NCBI RefSeq assembly: GCF_019130065.1
Contig: NZ_JAHSPG010000015.1
Coordinates: forward strand, 310,001-374,000
Reading direction: 5' to 3'
From: Pinibacter aurantiacus
GTDB taxonomy: Bacteria > Bacteroidota > Bacteroidia > Chitinophagales > Chitinophagaceae
DNA: 64,000 nucleotides
The notes under the pieces were generated by a model. It saw only the letters and a program-made list of their open reading frames with translations, ran no database searches and was not told the origin of the DNA. The position numbers and the translations under genes are program-made. Shown here one piece after another: positions 30,501-38,353 of the stretch (its first letter is position 1; each line of letters starts with the position of its first letter).

Positions 30501-30768
30501 GTGTACCAATGTTTATCTCAAGGCTGTCCACGTTTGTTACATAGATCAAAAGACCTTTTGCAGGAGATGCGATCACATCTCTTTGCGTAGTAGTCATACG
30601 TGGTAACAGAAATCCTTTTTTCGCAGTTGCACTCACGCTTACATCAAGCATGGCACTGGGATCGGCTGTTGCATTATTGTCATTAATCGCAATGCCTGTT
30701 TGCGCATGGGCCTTGCCGACTGATAGTGCAAGAGCTAATATACATGCAGGGTAAAACGACTTCCTCAT
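27556..30768 (-). CDS. Surface fibre protein: tandem repeats, YadA-like head, S74 self-cleaving chaperone
   Basis: 1070 residues. Signal peptide (1-22). A Bacteroidota-type tail-fibre region with LLPRMTTTQRD (55-65) is followed by four 94-residue repeats (230-605) plus a divergent fifth. Next comes a YadA/trimeric-autotransporter head (about 738-922) of [ST]AIG[ASY]-type turns such as SVAIGASS, TAVGYNA and GVAVGYSA. The C-terminus is a peptidase S74 intramolecular chaperone (about 956-1040) with the Ser-Lys dyad S963...K968 (NASDKNLKE) and H1000 in YHIGPMAQDF. A coiled coil (1036-1070) ends it. Trimeric folding and autocleavage are inferred from S74 proteins. There is no T9SS tail. Confidence 0.88.
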   Translation of the reverse strand: MRKSFYPACILALALSVGKAHAQTGIAINDNNATADPSAMLDVSVSATAKKGFLLPRMTTTQRDVIASPAKGLLIYVTNVDSLEINIGTPASPKWFAFGNGSSAVSGWQLKGNTGTNISTDFVGTADNVDLAFRTNNFERLRISNAGNVGIGNTAPTQKLDVTGAVKFSGALMPNNDPGTAGYFLVSAGAGLPPVWFNAGGYAWLIDGNTVATDKKFGTISNNNLPFITNNIERMRITNAGFVGIGTTTPTNTLHVSAASNPLALTGVQNGVITDSLLSIDPTTGVVRRLSVSRFTGWSYNGDAVAATTTLGTTSNFDLPFITNNTERMRIANSGRITMGTTSIANTLSISSSSNPLTLTGVQNGVITDSVLSIDPTTGVVRRLSVARFQGWSYGGDAVAANTNLGTTTNFDLPFITNNTESMRLTKAGNLGIGTTTPAYKLQVTAASNPLALSGVQSALLTDSILTIDPTTGVVKRMAMSRLQDWSYGGDAVTANTNFGTTSNFDLPFIANNAEWMRLTKTGNFGIGTTTPGYKLQVSAASNPLALTGVQSGTMTDSLLSIDPTTGVVRRLSINRLSGWSYNGDAVTATTNLGTTSNFDLPFIANNSEWMRLTKTGNFGIGTTAAGNKLTVVATNPLALYGVQVGTTTTSDSVLTITNGIVKKVAMSNFSTGTSTDWKLTGNSGTSAGTNFVGTTDDVPLMFKMNNTEAGYIGNSANGYAVEFGNNAVAAKWSNTYSVAIGASSIAWNPGATSVGGKAATSGNATAVGYNANAAQEAIAIGSNATASGNEGVSIGTGSTTNFQSVSVGRSAVSAQSGVAVGYSASTTAQNTAAIGSNSVAGGQNGSAVGSSAKANGFNSNAFGFNSNASAQSASTFGSQSAATGYLSTSIGYGSSASNANSTAIGANASVSNDNTVVIGSGTTAVLMNSGAYNANRALVVGTGGGNGNGAYLTTGGVWTNASDKNLKESFSKVSGADVLAKIMALDVTKWKYKGTNEYHIGPMAQDFFAAFSLGTDDKHISSLDPSGVALVAIQELKKENEELTKRVDDQQKLLEQLLKEVNELKAKVK
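28954..30081 (-). repeat. Four 282-bp coding repeats in the fibre gene
   Basis: Residues 230-605 consist of four units of exactly 94 residues, each running from NN[IT]E[RSW]MR through SNPLALTGVQ and IDPTTGVVRRL to FDLPFI. DNA identity between units is visibly high, which makes copy-number change likely. Confidence 0.85.
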
Positions 30769-30815
30769 ACGGTGATATTGTTTGGGTTAGATTATGTGTT
30801 TTAGATAGATTTGGA

Positions 30816-32342
30816 TTACAGAACGTTCACCATTAACGTTTGAACATTTCCGTTTGCTTTATTTATGATAGATACAAAATATACGCCTGCGGCTAAACCT
30901 CTCCTGCTAATTGCTATCTTTTCAAGCGGACCGCTTATGGTAATACTTTGCTGTGTGATGGTTCGACCATTATTGTCCAATACACTTACAACATAGTTGC
31001 CTGCTGCATTTTTAAAGTGTACCGCAATATCTGTCAATGCAGGGTTTGGATAGATAGAGATCAATCTGCCCGCATCATTATTCAGTTTCACAGATACTAC
31101 GTTGCTATAGGAAGTTTTTCCATCCAGGTCAACTTCACGGATGCGATACAAAATATCTTCTGCCGTAACATTTATGTTGTTATCAACAGTTGAATATTTT
31201 TGAGTAGTGACGCTGTTACCTGCTGCACTTACTTTTGCAATGCCTGAATAGCTAACTCCGTCCAGGCTTTTCTCTACAATAAAGTAATTGCTGTTGACTT
31301 CAGTAAGCGTTTGCCAGTTAAGCAACACGTTGTTGTTGTTGCCCAGCGAAGCGGTGAGTTTCAAACCTGTTACAAGAAGCGGATTTACCAATGAACTTAC
31401 CGTTATCGGATAGTATGGATAGAATTTATTGTCGTAGGTTACCGTTTTGATCGCATCATATGCATATGGCCCTGCTCCTGTTGTTGCTGATAAAGCATTT
31501 TGCGGGAACCATATCCAGTTGTGGTTTCTGTCGATACCTGCGGCGTTGTGATTAAAACCAACATCTTCATTTACTGCGTTCCATTCTGCTTTTGCAAGAA
31601 ATCCATCTGTAAAATCTGTAACCGGTGTTTCTTTATTTACGATCCAGGTTTTCTTTACAAACGCTGAACTTTTAGTAGATACCAACACAGTACCTGGATC
31701 ACCATTTGTTTCATCGTACGAAAAATATACGTTATCTAAAACACGCACAGCGAAGTTGTCAGGAGTTCCACCATACGCCAAAGACAACGGCGTATAGTTG
31801 TTGGCGTTAGCAGCAGTTCCTACCGGAAAAAGCACAGGACCGCCAAGGCTGCTGCGTTTGAGCAAACCATGTGCGGTTGTAACAAAAAACTGATTCGTGT
31901 TATTGTTGCTAACAAATGGAGTAACGGAAGTATTCGCCAACCAGTAGTTGCCTTCATTGATCTCTGTGGCTCCACTGTTGAACGTATGCAAGCCCAACAC
32001 TTTTGCGTTAGACTCAATGCGAATACCCGAACTGTTGTTTTGATTAACATTACCGAACACGGTATTGTAAACCGAAGAATTAAAAACATTACTGCAACCA
32101 CCACCTGCAAGACAAGTGATTCTTTGCTGAGAAGAGCCAATGAAAGAGAAGTTGTTACCAGCAGTCGAATTGATGTTGCCATCACTTCTTATGTCACCGG
32201 CTATAACGCTGTACGAACTGTTTCCTCCTACGTAGTACGCTCCTGAACCTATTATTAACGATGCATTTTGCGCATGGGCACTCACAAAATGGAATAACAT
32301 GGCCAGTCCACTTACGAGGTAAGTTTTGGTAAAGGTTTTCAT
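30816..32342 (-). CDS. Secreted protein with T9SS type A sorting domain
   Basis: 508 residues from ATG 32342 (MKTFTKTYLVSGLAMLFHFV); the frame opens eight codons earlier. Signal peptide to about residue 25 (AHAQ). The body is beta-rich with TVSSLVNPLLVTGLKLTASL and a fibronectin-like module NVLLNWQTLTEVNSNYFIVE (about 340-425). The C-terminal 80 residues are a classic Por-secretion tail: ISIYPNPALTDIAVHF, then VLDNNGRTI and LAAGVYFVSI. It should be exported by T9SS and attached or released at the surface. It lies 47 bp upstream of the fibre gene on the same strand. Confidence 0.88.
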   Translation of the reverse strand: MKTFTKTYLVSGLAMLFHFVSAHAQNASLIIGSGAYYVGGNSSYSVIAGDIRSDGNINSTAGNNFSFIGSSQQRITCLAGGGCSNVFNSSVYNTVFGNVNQNNSSGIRIESNAKVLGLHTFNSGATEINEGNYWLANTSVTPFVSNNNTNQFFVTTAHGLLKRSSLGGPVLFPVGTAANANNYTPLSLAYGGTPDNFAVRVLDNVYFSYDETNGDPGTVLVSTKSSAFVKKTWIVNKETPVTDFTDGFLAKAEWNAVNEDVGFNHNAAGIDRNHNWIWFPQNALSATTGAGPYAYDAIKTVTYDNKFYPYYPITVSSLVNPLLVTGLKLTASLGNNNNVLLNWQTLTEVNSNYFIVEKSLDGVSYSGIAKVSAAGNSVTTQKYSTVDNNINVTAEDILYRIREVDLDGKTSYSNVVSVKLNNDAGRLISIYPNPALTDIAVHFKNAAGNYVVSVLDNNGRTITQQSITISGPLEKIAISRRGLAAGVYFVSIINKANGNVQTLMVNVL

Positions 32343-32560
32343 TTTGGTATATGGTTCGTGGGTCAATCAGAATAAAATACTAAGGGTTTTTCATTAGAGG
32401 CGCTTAATATTTTTTCTTTAGACCAATAAACGTAAAAACCACAACCGAATTGTGCGGCACAAATTTTTTTTTTCGGTAGTTCCTACTTCACTTTCAAAAG
32501 TTTACTATTGATCAGGATCAATTCATGGCAAGAAAATTGAAGTAATATAGTAAAACTACT

Positions 32561-33031
32561 ATGTTAAGTTCATTTTTGTTGATTGCAGTTTTTGCGGTGT
32601 TTTCACGCAATAACGATACTAACGTAGTTATGCAAACGAAGTATGTCAACGCAAATAATATAGGTATAACTACTGATTCTTCTTTAAATGGAACATGGTA
32701 CCTGATTCCTGTATTGGCATCGGATACTGCTGCCGGCAAGTTTCCATTTCTCACCATTAACCTTAAGAAAAAACAGTTTACCGGCAATGATGGATGCAAT
32801 GATATCTCCGGCACGTTTGTAGCCGCGGAAGACAAACTTACTTTCAGCGATAATATAAAAGGAACTAAAATGGAATGCAAGGGTTACGATGAGAAAGCTT
32901 TTCTACACAATTTTCTCCTGACAAGTAATTACAAAATAGAAGATGGCATACTAAGCCTGATGAATGGAAAAACAGTGATTTCGAAGTGGAGCAGAAAGAG
33001 AGCCGGAGGTGTGGTGAAGGAAACGATGTGA
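32561..33031 (+). CDS. META domain protein (HslJ-like)
   Basis: 156 residues. N-terminal hydrophobic stretch (MLSSFLLIAVFAVFSRNN), then a META domain (about 42-145) with LNGTWYLIPVL, FPFLTINLKKKQFTGNDGCN and FSDNIKGTKMEC, then ILSLMNGKTVISKWSR. The domain occurs in heat-inducible HslJ and secreted protease-inhibitor-like proteins. The GNDGCND hallmark turn is intact. Exported location is probable; no lipobox Cys is present. It is convergent with the large barrel gene, separated by inverted AT-rich arms. Confidence 0.85.
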   Translation: MLSSFLLIAVFAVFSRNNDTNVVMQTKYVNANNIGITTDSSLNGTWYLIPVLASDTAAGKFPFLTINLKKKQFTGNDGCNDISGTFVAAEDKLTFSDNIKGTKMECKGYDEKAFLHNFLLTSNYKIEDGILSLMNGKTVISKWSRKRAGGVVKETM

Positions 33032-33180
33032 GGATAATTAAGAATTAATAATTAATAATTAAAAGGTTGAACGACGCAAGCAAAGATCGACACTATTGTT
33101 TTCAACAATTAACAGGGTCGTATCAATAAAGAATGAAACACCCTATTAATTTTTAATTATTAATTACTAATTATTAATTC
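33031..33180. repeat. Inverted AATTAATAATT arms
   Basis: The left arm (33031-33065) follows the META gene stop; the right arm (33144-33180) ends 7 bp before the end of the convergent gene. AT-only sequence, so chance pairing is likelier than at other loci. Confidence 0.55.
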
Positions 33181-33187
33181 CCGCTCT

Positions 33188-36055
33188 CTACCGGCTTATC
33201 AAATTAATCGGCAGCACAAAATCCCACCTGTTGTGGCCGGCGCCTCCAAATTTGTCATCGTCCAATAAATAACTATAGCGGATGCCAAAACTTATTGGCA
33301 AATTGTTCCACCATTTTGTATCGAAGAAAATTTCTGTTCCAGTGCTTCTGAAGTTTTCATTGAATTTTGAATGGTTGCTATAAAAGTCCTGTGTATTGGT
33401 ATAATCAAAAAATAAGTTGGCCCGCACACGCTGAAAATACACGATGCTCGCAAACCCCCAATCAGGATAGCATAATGGTAAGTGATAGTTGACCCCCCAT
33501 TTGTACATCCGGTATAAATTTTCAGCCTGGTATCCCCTGGAAAAAGGAAAGCCATTGGCAAACGTAAAGGGATGCCCCAAAGTATCGTGTCCCTGGAAAG
33601 CAAGGTTCACTACAAAATTGTGATTAATGAACAGTCCCGGCCAGTAAAGATTTGCACTGGCAAGAAACTGGTTGGCTGTATAATTCTGTATGGCTGTTTT
33701 GTAATTCAGTGTCAGCGTTTGGGCAAATCGCGGATAAATATTTTGTCTCGCGCTTTGTATTTGATTTGAAAAACTGATCGTGTTGTTCAGGTAACCATAA
33801 TCAATTGTACCAATTGAATCTTTGTAGCTTCCCTGGAAATAGGAGCTGTTGTAAGTATAAAAACTTCCAACACTTAGCCTGGTAATATTTCTTCCTTTAC
33901 TCAAATTAAACGGCACGCTTAAACCTGCGCTTGCTTCCAGTTCGTTCCAGTAAATACGGTGGTATCTGCCCAATCCGTTTCTATCAAATGTATAAGCCAC
34001 ACCCCCTGAGAGATAAGGAAACAAGCCGCCATAAATTGCATTAAACCCTATTTTCTTAAACTGCTCATCCCTGTTATAATCAACATAGATCTCCGACTGA
34101 AAAGTATTCAGCACATTTTCACCGAACAATGAAAAATAATAATCAGGATCTTCAAAGGCCGGACGCCAGCTATGGAAATTAAAAAGTTTATGCCCTTTTG
34201 AGTATTTGTCTTCCGGATAACTGCTATCTCCTACTTTGTCCAGCAGATCGCTTGTTTGTTTATTACTTAAAGCAGTTACACCAAAATCATATTTATTTGG
34301 TGCATTAAAGTTGTCCGCGCTTACCCATGCAGCATCAGCAACCGTGGTTTCTTTTAGGCGCATTCCCACTGCAGTAAAATTTGTCCACGCCACTTTTCCA
34401 TTGCCGCTCGTTAATTGATAGTTGCCTGTAACACCCTTCAGCAAAGAACTCTGAAGTTTGTAAAGTTTTGCATCAGAAACCACTAATGCAAACAACTCGT
34501 CTCTATCTTTTGCGGAAGCACTGAAAAACACAGTATCACCTTTTATTTGCGGAAAGCCTATAATGTGCCAGGAAAAAGGAAGCAGCGCTGTGTGTTGATT
34601 ATTTTCAGTGTTGATCTTCATTAACGACATCTCTCCTTTGCTATTTCTTACGGCCGCAATCACTTCATTGTTCTTGTAAAACTTTGGATAAGTGTAAAAC
34701 AGTTTGTCTGCGTTTGGTATTCTTTTTAACACCGTACCAGAGTCTGCACTAAGAATGTGCAGTTCGTTCCTTTGATCCGGAAACACAGCCACAGCAACTA
34801 TTTTCGAGGCTTGGTCATTTATATCGGGAGAGAAATATTTTGTTTTGTGTGTCAATGTTCGCTGCACACCAGTGTTTATATCCAGCAATTTGATTTCATT
34901 ATAATCTCTGTAACCCCAGCGTAGATCCGTTCTGTAGGCCGCGTATACCAGTTTATTATTGCGAACTGAATAATAGTTATCCAACGAAATGTCCCTTACC
35001 CTCAATTTCTTTTCTACACCATTGTTGTTAATCACAAAACGCGGAATCTGTTTATAGCTACTGTTCATATACAATAGCCTGCCGTCTTGCAAATAATTAG
35101 GAAATTCCTGGTCGCCGAGAAAATGTTTTGTTGTTGAAATGACAGTGCTATCCGCCAGTTGTTGCCGCATAAATGCGATGGCATCATTCCTGAATGCTTT
35201 GTATGGCTTTGACGAATATCTTTTTACTGCAAGTTGAAATGGATAAAATACACCCTTAAAGGATGCCGCATCATGCGTTACATTTTTCCAAAAATCATCT
35301 CCGTATTTTTCTCTTCCATAAGCGGTGAGCATGTAGCCAAGTGCATAGTGATCGGGAACAAAATCGCGGTACGAGCCGTTCCTTAATTTCATCCATGAAT
35401 AGTTCTTTTGCTCCTGCCACAACGAACGGTAAGGGTTGAAAAAATAAGGCAGCCTTCCCCTGCCCTGCTGACTCGTTTGCGTTTCATTAAAAACCGCATC
35501 GCCTTCCCAAAACCAGTTTGGCACCACAAGGCTGTTTGCCAATTCCTGCCCTTGCTGGCCAAACAAAATGCGAAACACTTTTGATAAGCCGACGTTAAAA
35601 TTATTGTATTGCTCCACGTGTCTGAACTCATGGATCGCCAACTGGTCTACCCAGGGCAAACTTCCCAGCTCAAAACTGTTTTGCGAAGGGGTCAGGTAAA
35701 ATTCGCTTCTGTACGGCCCGATCTGGACGTAAGCATTGGAGACCAAAGATTGATTTTGCAAAACAATGCTTACCGGCTTATACCGGTTCCCTATTGTTTT
35801 AGCGATTGATGGTTGAAAATATGCCACCACATTCGCCACGCGCTGCCCCGCACTATCAAGACCTACAGGATAAATTACTTTGGCAATTTTATTGTTGACC
35901 TGCCGCCACTGCATTGAAGATGGATTGCCACCAAACACCTGCGCCTGCAGATTGCCAGCGGTTAAAAAAAACAATGCAACATTCAGCAGATGCAGCTTTT
36001 TACATTTCAGGGGGCGGATAGTCCAAAAAGCATTGTTGGGAGTAATACGATTCAT
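33188..36055 (-). CDS. Gluzincin-like metallopeptidase fused to propeller and outer-membrane barrel
   Basis: 955 residues from ATG 36055 (MNRITPNNAFWTIRPLK); the frame opens 24 codons earlier. Signal peptide ending near AQ39. Residues 40-300 form a peptidase-MA-like domain with H142EFRH146 and a third-ligand Glu184 in WFWEGDAVFNE. About 330-620 reads as TolB-type beta-propeller blades (KIVAVAVFPDQRNELHILSA). About 640-955 is a run of aromatic amphipathic strands typical of an outer-membrane barrel, ending FVLPINLISR. This suggests a surface- or periplasm-facing protease tethered in the outer membrane. The architecture is inferred by eye. Confidence 0.75.
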   Translation of the reverse strand: MNRITPNNAFWTIRPLKCKKLHLLNVALFFLTAGNLQAQVFGGNPSSMQWRQVNNKIAKVIYPVGLDSAGQRVANVVAYFQPSIAKTIGNRYKPVSIVLQNQSLVSNAYVQIGPYRSEFYLTPSQNSFELGSLPWVDQLAIHEFRHVEQYNNFNVGLSKVFRILFGQQGQELANSLVVPNWFWEGDAVFNETQTSQQGRGRLPYFFNPYRSLWQEQKNYSWMKLRNGSYRDFVPDHYALGYMLTAYGREKYGDDFWKNVTHDAASFKGVFYPFQLAVKRYSSKPYKAFRNDAIAFMRQQLADSTVISTTKHFLGDQEFPNYLQDGRLLYMNSSYKQIPRFVINNNGVEKKLRVRDISLDNYYSVRNNKLVYAAYRTDLRWGYRDYNEIKLLDINTGVQRTLTHKTKYFSPDINDQASKIVAVAVFPDQRNELHILSADSGTVLKRIPNADKLFYTYPKFYKNNEVIAAVRNSKGEMSLMKINTENNQHTALLPFSWHIIGFPQIKGDTVFFSASAKDRDELFALVVSDAKLYKLQSSLLKGVTGNYQLTSGNGKVAWTNFTAVGMRLKETTVADAAWVSADNFNAPNKYDFGVTALSNKQTSDLLDKVGDSSYPEDKYSKGHKLFNFHSWRPAFEDPDYYFSLFGENVLNTFQSEIYVDYNRDEQFKKIGFNAIYGGLFPYLSGGVAYTFDRNGLGRYHRIYWNELEASAGLSVPFNLSKGRNITRLSVGSFYTYNSSYFQGSYKDSIGTIDYGYLNNTISFSNQIQSARQNIYPRFAQTLTLNYKTAIQNYTANQFLASANLYWPGLFINHNFVVNLAFQGHDTLGHPFTFANGFPFSRGYQAENLYRMYKWGVNYHLPLCYPDWGFASIVYFQRVRANLFFDYTNTQDFYSNHSKFNENFRSTGTEIFFDTKWWNNLPISFGIRYSYLLDDDKFGGAGHNRWDFVLPINLISR

Positions 36056-36372
36056 CGGTGTGTTATAATTCTTGATCAACCTACTATCTATTTGGTGTAC
36101 AAAATAGGTATTGACATTGAATAACATGCAATTGAGGGCGGAGAAAATGTGAAATTTGAACCGGAACGCAGATTTTCAAGATTGTCACGATTTGTTATGA
36201 TTTTTTAGAATTACGATGATTGATTTATTTACCGATAATAAAGCGATCAACCAATCCTCCTTTATTTATCTTCATTAATCATGACAATCTTGAGAATCTG
36301 CGTTCTCCCTCCATTTTCAAATTTTCGAATCTTCAAATTTTCAAATTGACTGCGAACAATGTAATTTGCAGC
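36056..36372. repeat. Inverted CGCAGATT element and TTTTCAAA arm in a gene-free spacer
   Basis: 317 bp with no gene. 36165-36193 (CGCAGATTTTCAAGATTGTC, ACGATT) is inverted at 36276-36305. This is the clearest copy of the dispersed GCAGATT element. A TTCAAATTTTC array (36315-36351) follows, just ahead of the GNAT start. Confidence 0.7.
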
Positions 36373-36873
36373 ATGGAAGACACGCTCGTTATTCGCCCCG
36401 CGGACATTGAAGATATTAATGCTATCGGCTTTCTGGCTTACCAAACATGGCCCTCCGCCTACAAAGACATTCTTACTCTTGAGCAGCTGCAATACATGCT
36501 TCAAATGATGTACAGCCCGGCGGCACTGCAGGAACAAATGCTGCAAAAACACCACCACTTCTTCATTGCAGAAATTGACGAACATGAAGTCGGCTTTACT
36601 TCCTACTCAGAAACTGAGCCCGGCACCTTTCGAATCCACAAAATATACGTACTCCCCGGCCTGCAAGGCAAGGGCGTTGGCAAGGCACTGATGGATACCA
36701 TTATTGAAGAGGGAAGAGAGCAAGGTGCAAAGAAGATCCAGCTAAACGTTAACCGCAACAACAAAGCCATCAGCTTCTACGAAAGCAACGGTTTTAAAAT
36801 CATCAAAGAAGAAGACATTAATATCGGGAACGGGTATTTTATGAATGATTTCGTGATGGAGGTTTCAATTTGA
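36373..36873 (+). CDS. GNAT family N-acetyltransferase
   Basis: 166 residues from ATG 36373 (MEDTLVIRPADIEDINAIGF). Acetyl-CoA binding motif A is visible as VLPGLQGKGVGKALMDTIIE (about 95-114, with the Q/R-x-x-G-x-G/A pattern QGKGVG), and motif B as LNVNRNNKAISFYESNGF (about 125-142). Substrate unknown. The TGA stop is the first triplet of a GAAAATTT repeat arm. Confidence 0.9.
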   Translation: MEDTLVIRPADIEDINAIGFLAYQTWPSAYKDILTLEQLQYMLQMMYSPAALQEQMLQKHHHFFIAEIDEHEVGFTSYSETEPGTFRIHKIYVLPGLQGKGVGKALMDTIIEEGREQGAKKIQLNVNRNNKAISFYESNGFKIIKEEDINIGNGYFMNDFVMEVSI

Positions 36874-37018
36874 AAATTTGAAGATTTGAAAATTTGAAAA
36901 TTCGTTGAGTGTGACATTCGTTACAAAAGGCATATTCTCTAAACCCTGGAGATTTAGTCACTCACTTTTAAAGCCTGAACCCAAAGCATTTTCAAATTAA
37001 CATATTTTCAAATTGGTT
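36870..37018. repeat. Inverted GAAAATTT arms
   Basis: The left arm (36870-36903) begins at the GNAT stop; the right arm (36990-37018, TTTTCAAATT type) ends immediately before the stop of the convergent transporter gene. About 85 bp of ordinary sequence lies between. Confidence 0.7.
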
Positions 37019-37019
37019 G

Positions 37020-37823
37020 CTAGCCAGCAACCACCGGCTCATCCGACACCGGCGCTCCCATTGCTGCGGCTTTCATTTTCTGAGCGGTTTCGTGACCAAG
37101 GTATCGCTCTATCATTCTTTCCATTAAATAGATCAATGGTGTTAAAACGATGGCCATGGTAAACTTGTAAGTGTAGTTCACTATACAAATTGCCAATACA
37201 AGCTGCCAGCTCCAGTTGTTACCAATTTTAAAAGCGATGAACAACACAATAAAACTATCTACGAACTGTGAGATAACGGTAGAACCGGTTGCTCTTAACC
37301 AAATCCATTTATCTCCTGTTGCTCGTTTAATGCGATGAAACACCGTAACGTCAACTATCTGGCTCACAAGAAAGGCACACAAACTTCCGAAGATGATCCA
37401 CATGCCCTGTCCGAAAATTGCATTAAAAGCGCCTTGCATATCTGGTACACCCTGGTCCTGCTTGCTTCCCAGCCAAAAATTTGCGCCCGGTAAATGGATC
37501 GCGAAATAAAACATTACAAATGCATAACTGATCAACGCAACGGCTATGTAAGAAATCCTTCTAACTGCTTTGGGGCCATAATATTCATTTACAATATCTG
37601 TCAGTACAAATTCCAATGGCCACAGTATAACGCCACAGGTCAGGTTAAATGACAAACCTGATTGGCCAAATAAAGTAAAGGACGAAGGCTTCATACCCAG
37701 GAAGCTTTCCAGAGAGAATATCTTTCCGCCTATACATTCTGCTATAAGGGCATTTGCCACAAAAAATGCCGCAAAAGCCACAAACAGCTTGGTAGGTTTA
37801 TCTTTAAGTATCTGGTGTATCAT
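37020..37823 (-). CDS. Queuosine-precursor transporter, YhhQ/VUT family
   Basis: 267 residues from ATG 37823 (MIHQILKDKPTKLFVAFAAF); the longer frame to 37880 translates a repeat arm and is rejected. Six or seven helices. Family features: ANALIAECIGGKIFSL (about 25-40), FVLTDIVNEYYGPKAVRR (about 73-90), RATGSTVISQFVDSFIVLFI (about 175-194). YhhQ imports queuine-type bases for tRNA modification. No preQ1 riboswitch is evident upstream. Confidence 0.88.
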   Translation of the reverse strand: MIHQILKDKPTKLFVAFAAFFVANALIAECIGGKIFSLESFLGMKPSSFTLFGQSGLSFNLTCGVILWPLEFVLTDIVNEYYGPKAVRRISYIAVALISYAFVMFYFAIHLPGANFWLGSKQDQGVPDMQGAFNAIFGQGMWIIFGSLCAFLVSQIVDVTVFHRIKRATGDKWIWLRATGSTVISQFVDSFIVLFIAFKIGNNWSWQLVLAICIVNYTYKFTMAIVLTPLIYLMERMIERYLGHETAQKMKAAAMGAPVSDEPVVAG

Positions 37824-37827
37824 TGGT

Positions 37828-37866
37828 GAGTTGAGAGTTGAAAGTTGAAAGTGGAGAGTTGTAAGT
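37828..37866. repeat. Single GTTGAGA/GTTGAAA arm
   Basis: About five degenerate heptamers (GAGTTGAGAGTTGAAAGTTG) between the start of the YhhQ-like gene and the end of the small membrane protein gene. No opposite arm is seen. Confidence 0.6.
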
Positions 37867-37911
37867 GGTAAAAGTCTCATGACTTAGAACGTACTACTCA
37901 TTACTTAAAAC

Positions 37912-38184
37912 TTATTTTAACAATAAATAGATCTGTAAAATAAAGAAAAGTCCGTTTATCAAAAGTAACCAGCGGGGTAATAGGTTTTGCTTTTTGAAAA
38001 GCAGCAGCAATAGCACCCAAACATTCACCACCGCGTTTACCACAAAAGAGAGTACATATCCCGGAATTGCAAGTGCATTTTTAAAATTACCATCCGGTAA
38101 AAAATGGAAATATTTGGTAAGTATCAGCAGCAAAAAGCAAAGATTGAAGATAAAAGCCACTTTTGCCAATAATGAGATCTTCAT
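37912..38184 (-). CDS. Small membrane protein
   Basis: 90 residues with three hydrophobic helices (about 5-24, 42-63, 70-89) joined by short loops (KKQNLLPRW). No recognised family. It is upstream of the YhhQ-like gene on the same strand and divergent from the YfhO-like gene. Confidence 0.6.
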   Translation of the reverse strand: MKISLLAKVAFIFNLCFLLLILTKYFHFLPDGNFKNALAIPGYVLSFVVNAVVNVWVLLLLLFKKQNLLPRWLLLINGLFFILQIYLLLK

Positions 38185-38211
38185 AATGGGCGTGAAGATA
38201 GGAACGGTTCA

Positions 38212-38300
38212 GGAATTAGGAGTCAGGAATTAGAAATTAGCTGGATCTGGTTGCATTTTCCCCCTCTAATTCCTAATTCCTGACTCCTAATTCCTAATCC
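38212..38300. repeat. Inverted GGAATTA arms
   Basis: The left arm (38212-38240, AGGAATTAGGAGTCAGGAAT) and right arm (38272-38300) are close inverted copies around a 30-bp spacer. Unlike most loci, this one lies between divergent genes. Confidence 0.75.
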
Positions 38301-38353
38301 ATCATCGGAATCAGTAAAATAGTATTATTTTGCCAACCAAAATTTTTTCAGCA

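Noticed and set aside
27556-30768. Prophage remnant suggested by the S74 domain
   Set aside because: No capsid, terminase, integrase or other tail gene is nearby, and the protein has a Sec signal.
37824-37880. Longer N-terminus of the YhhQ-like transporter
   Set aside because: The extra 19 residues are a translation of the GTTGAGA repeat arm.
37824-37911. preQ1 riboswitch before the queuosine transporter
   Set aside because: The leader is short and repeat-filled; no preQ1 aptamer features were seen.
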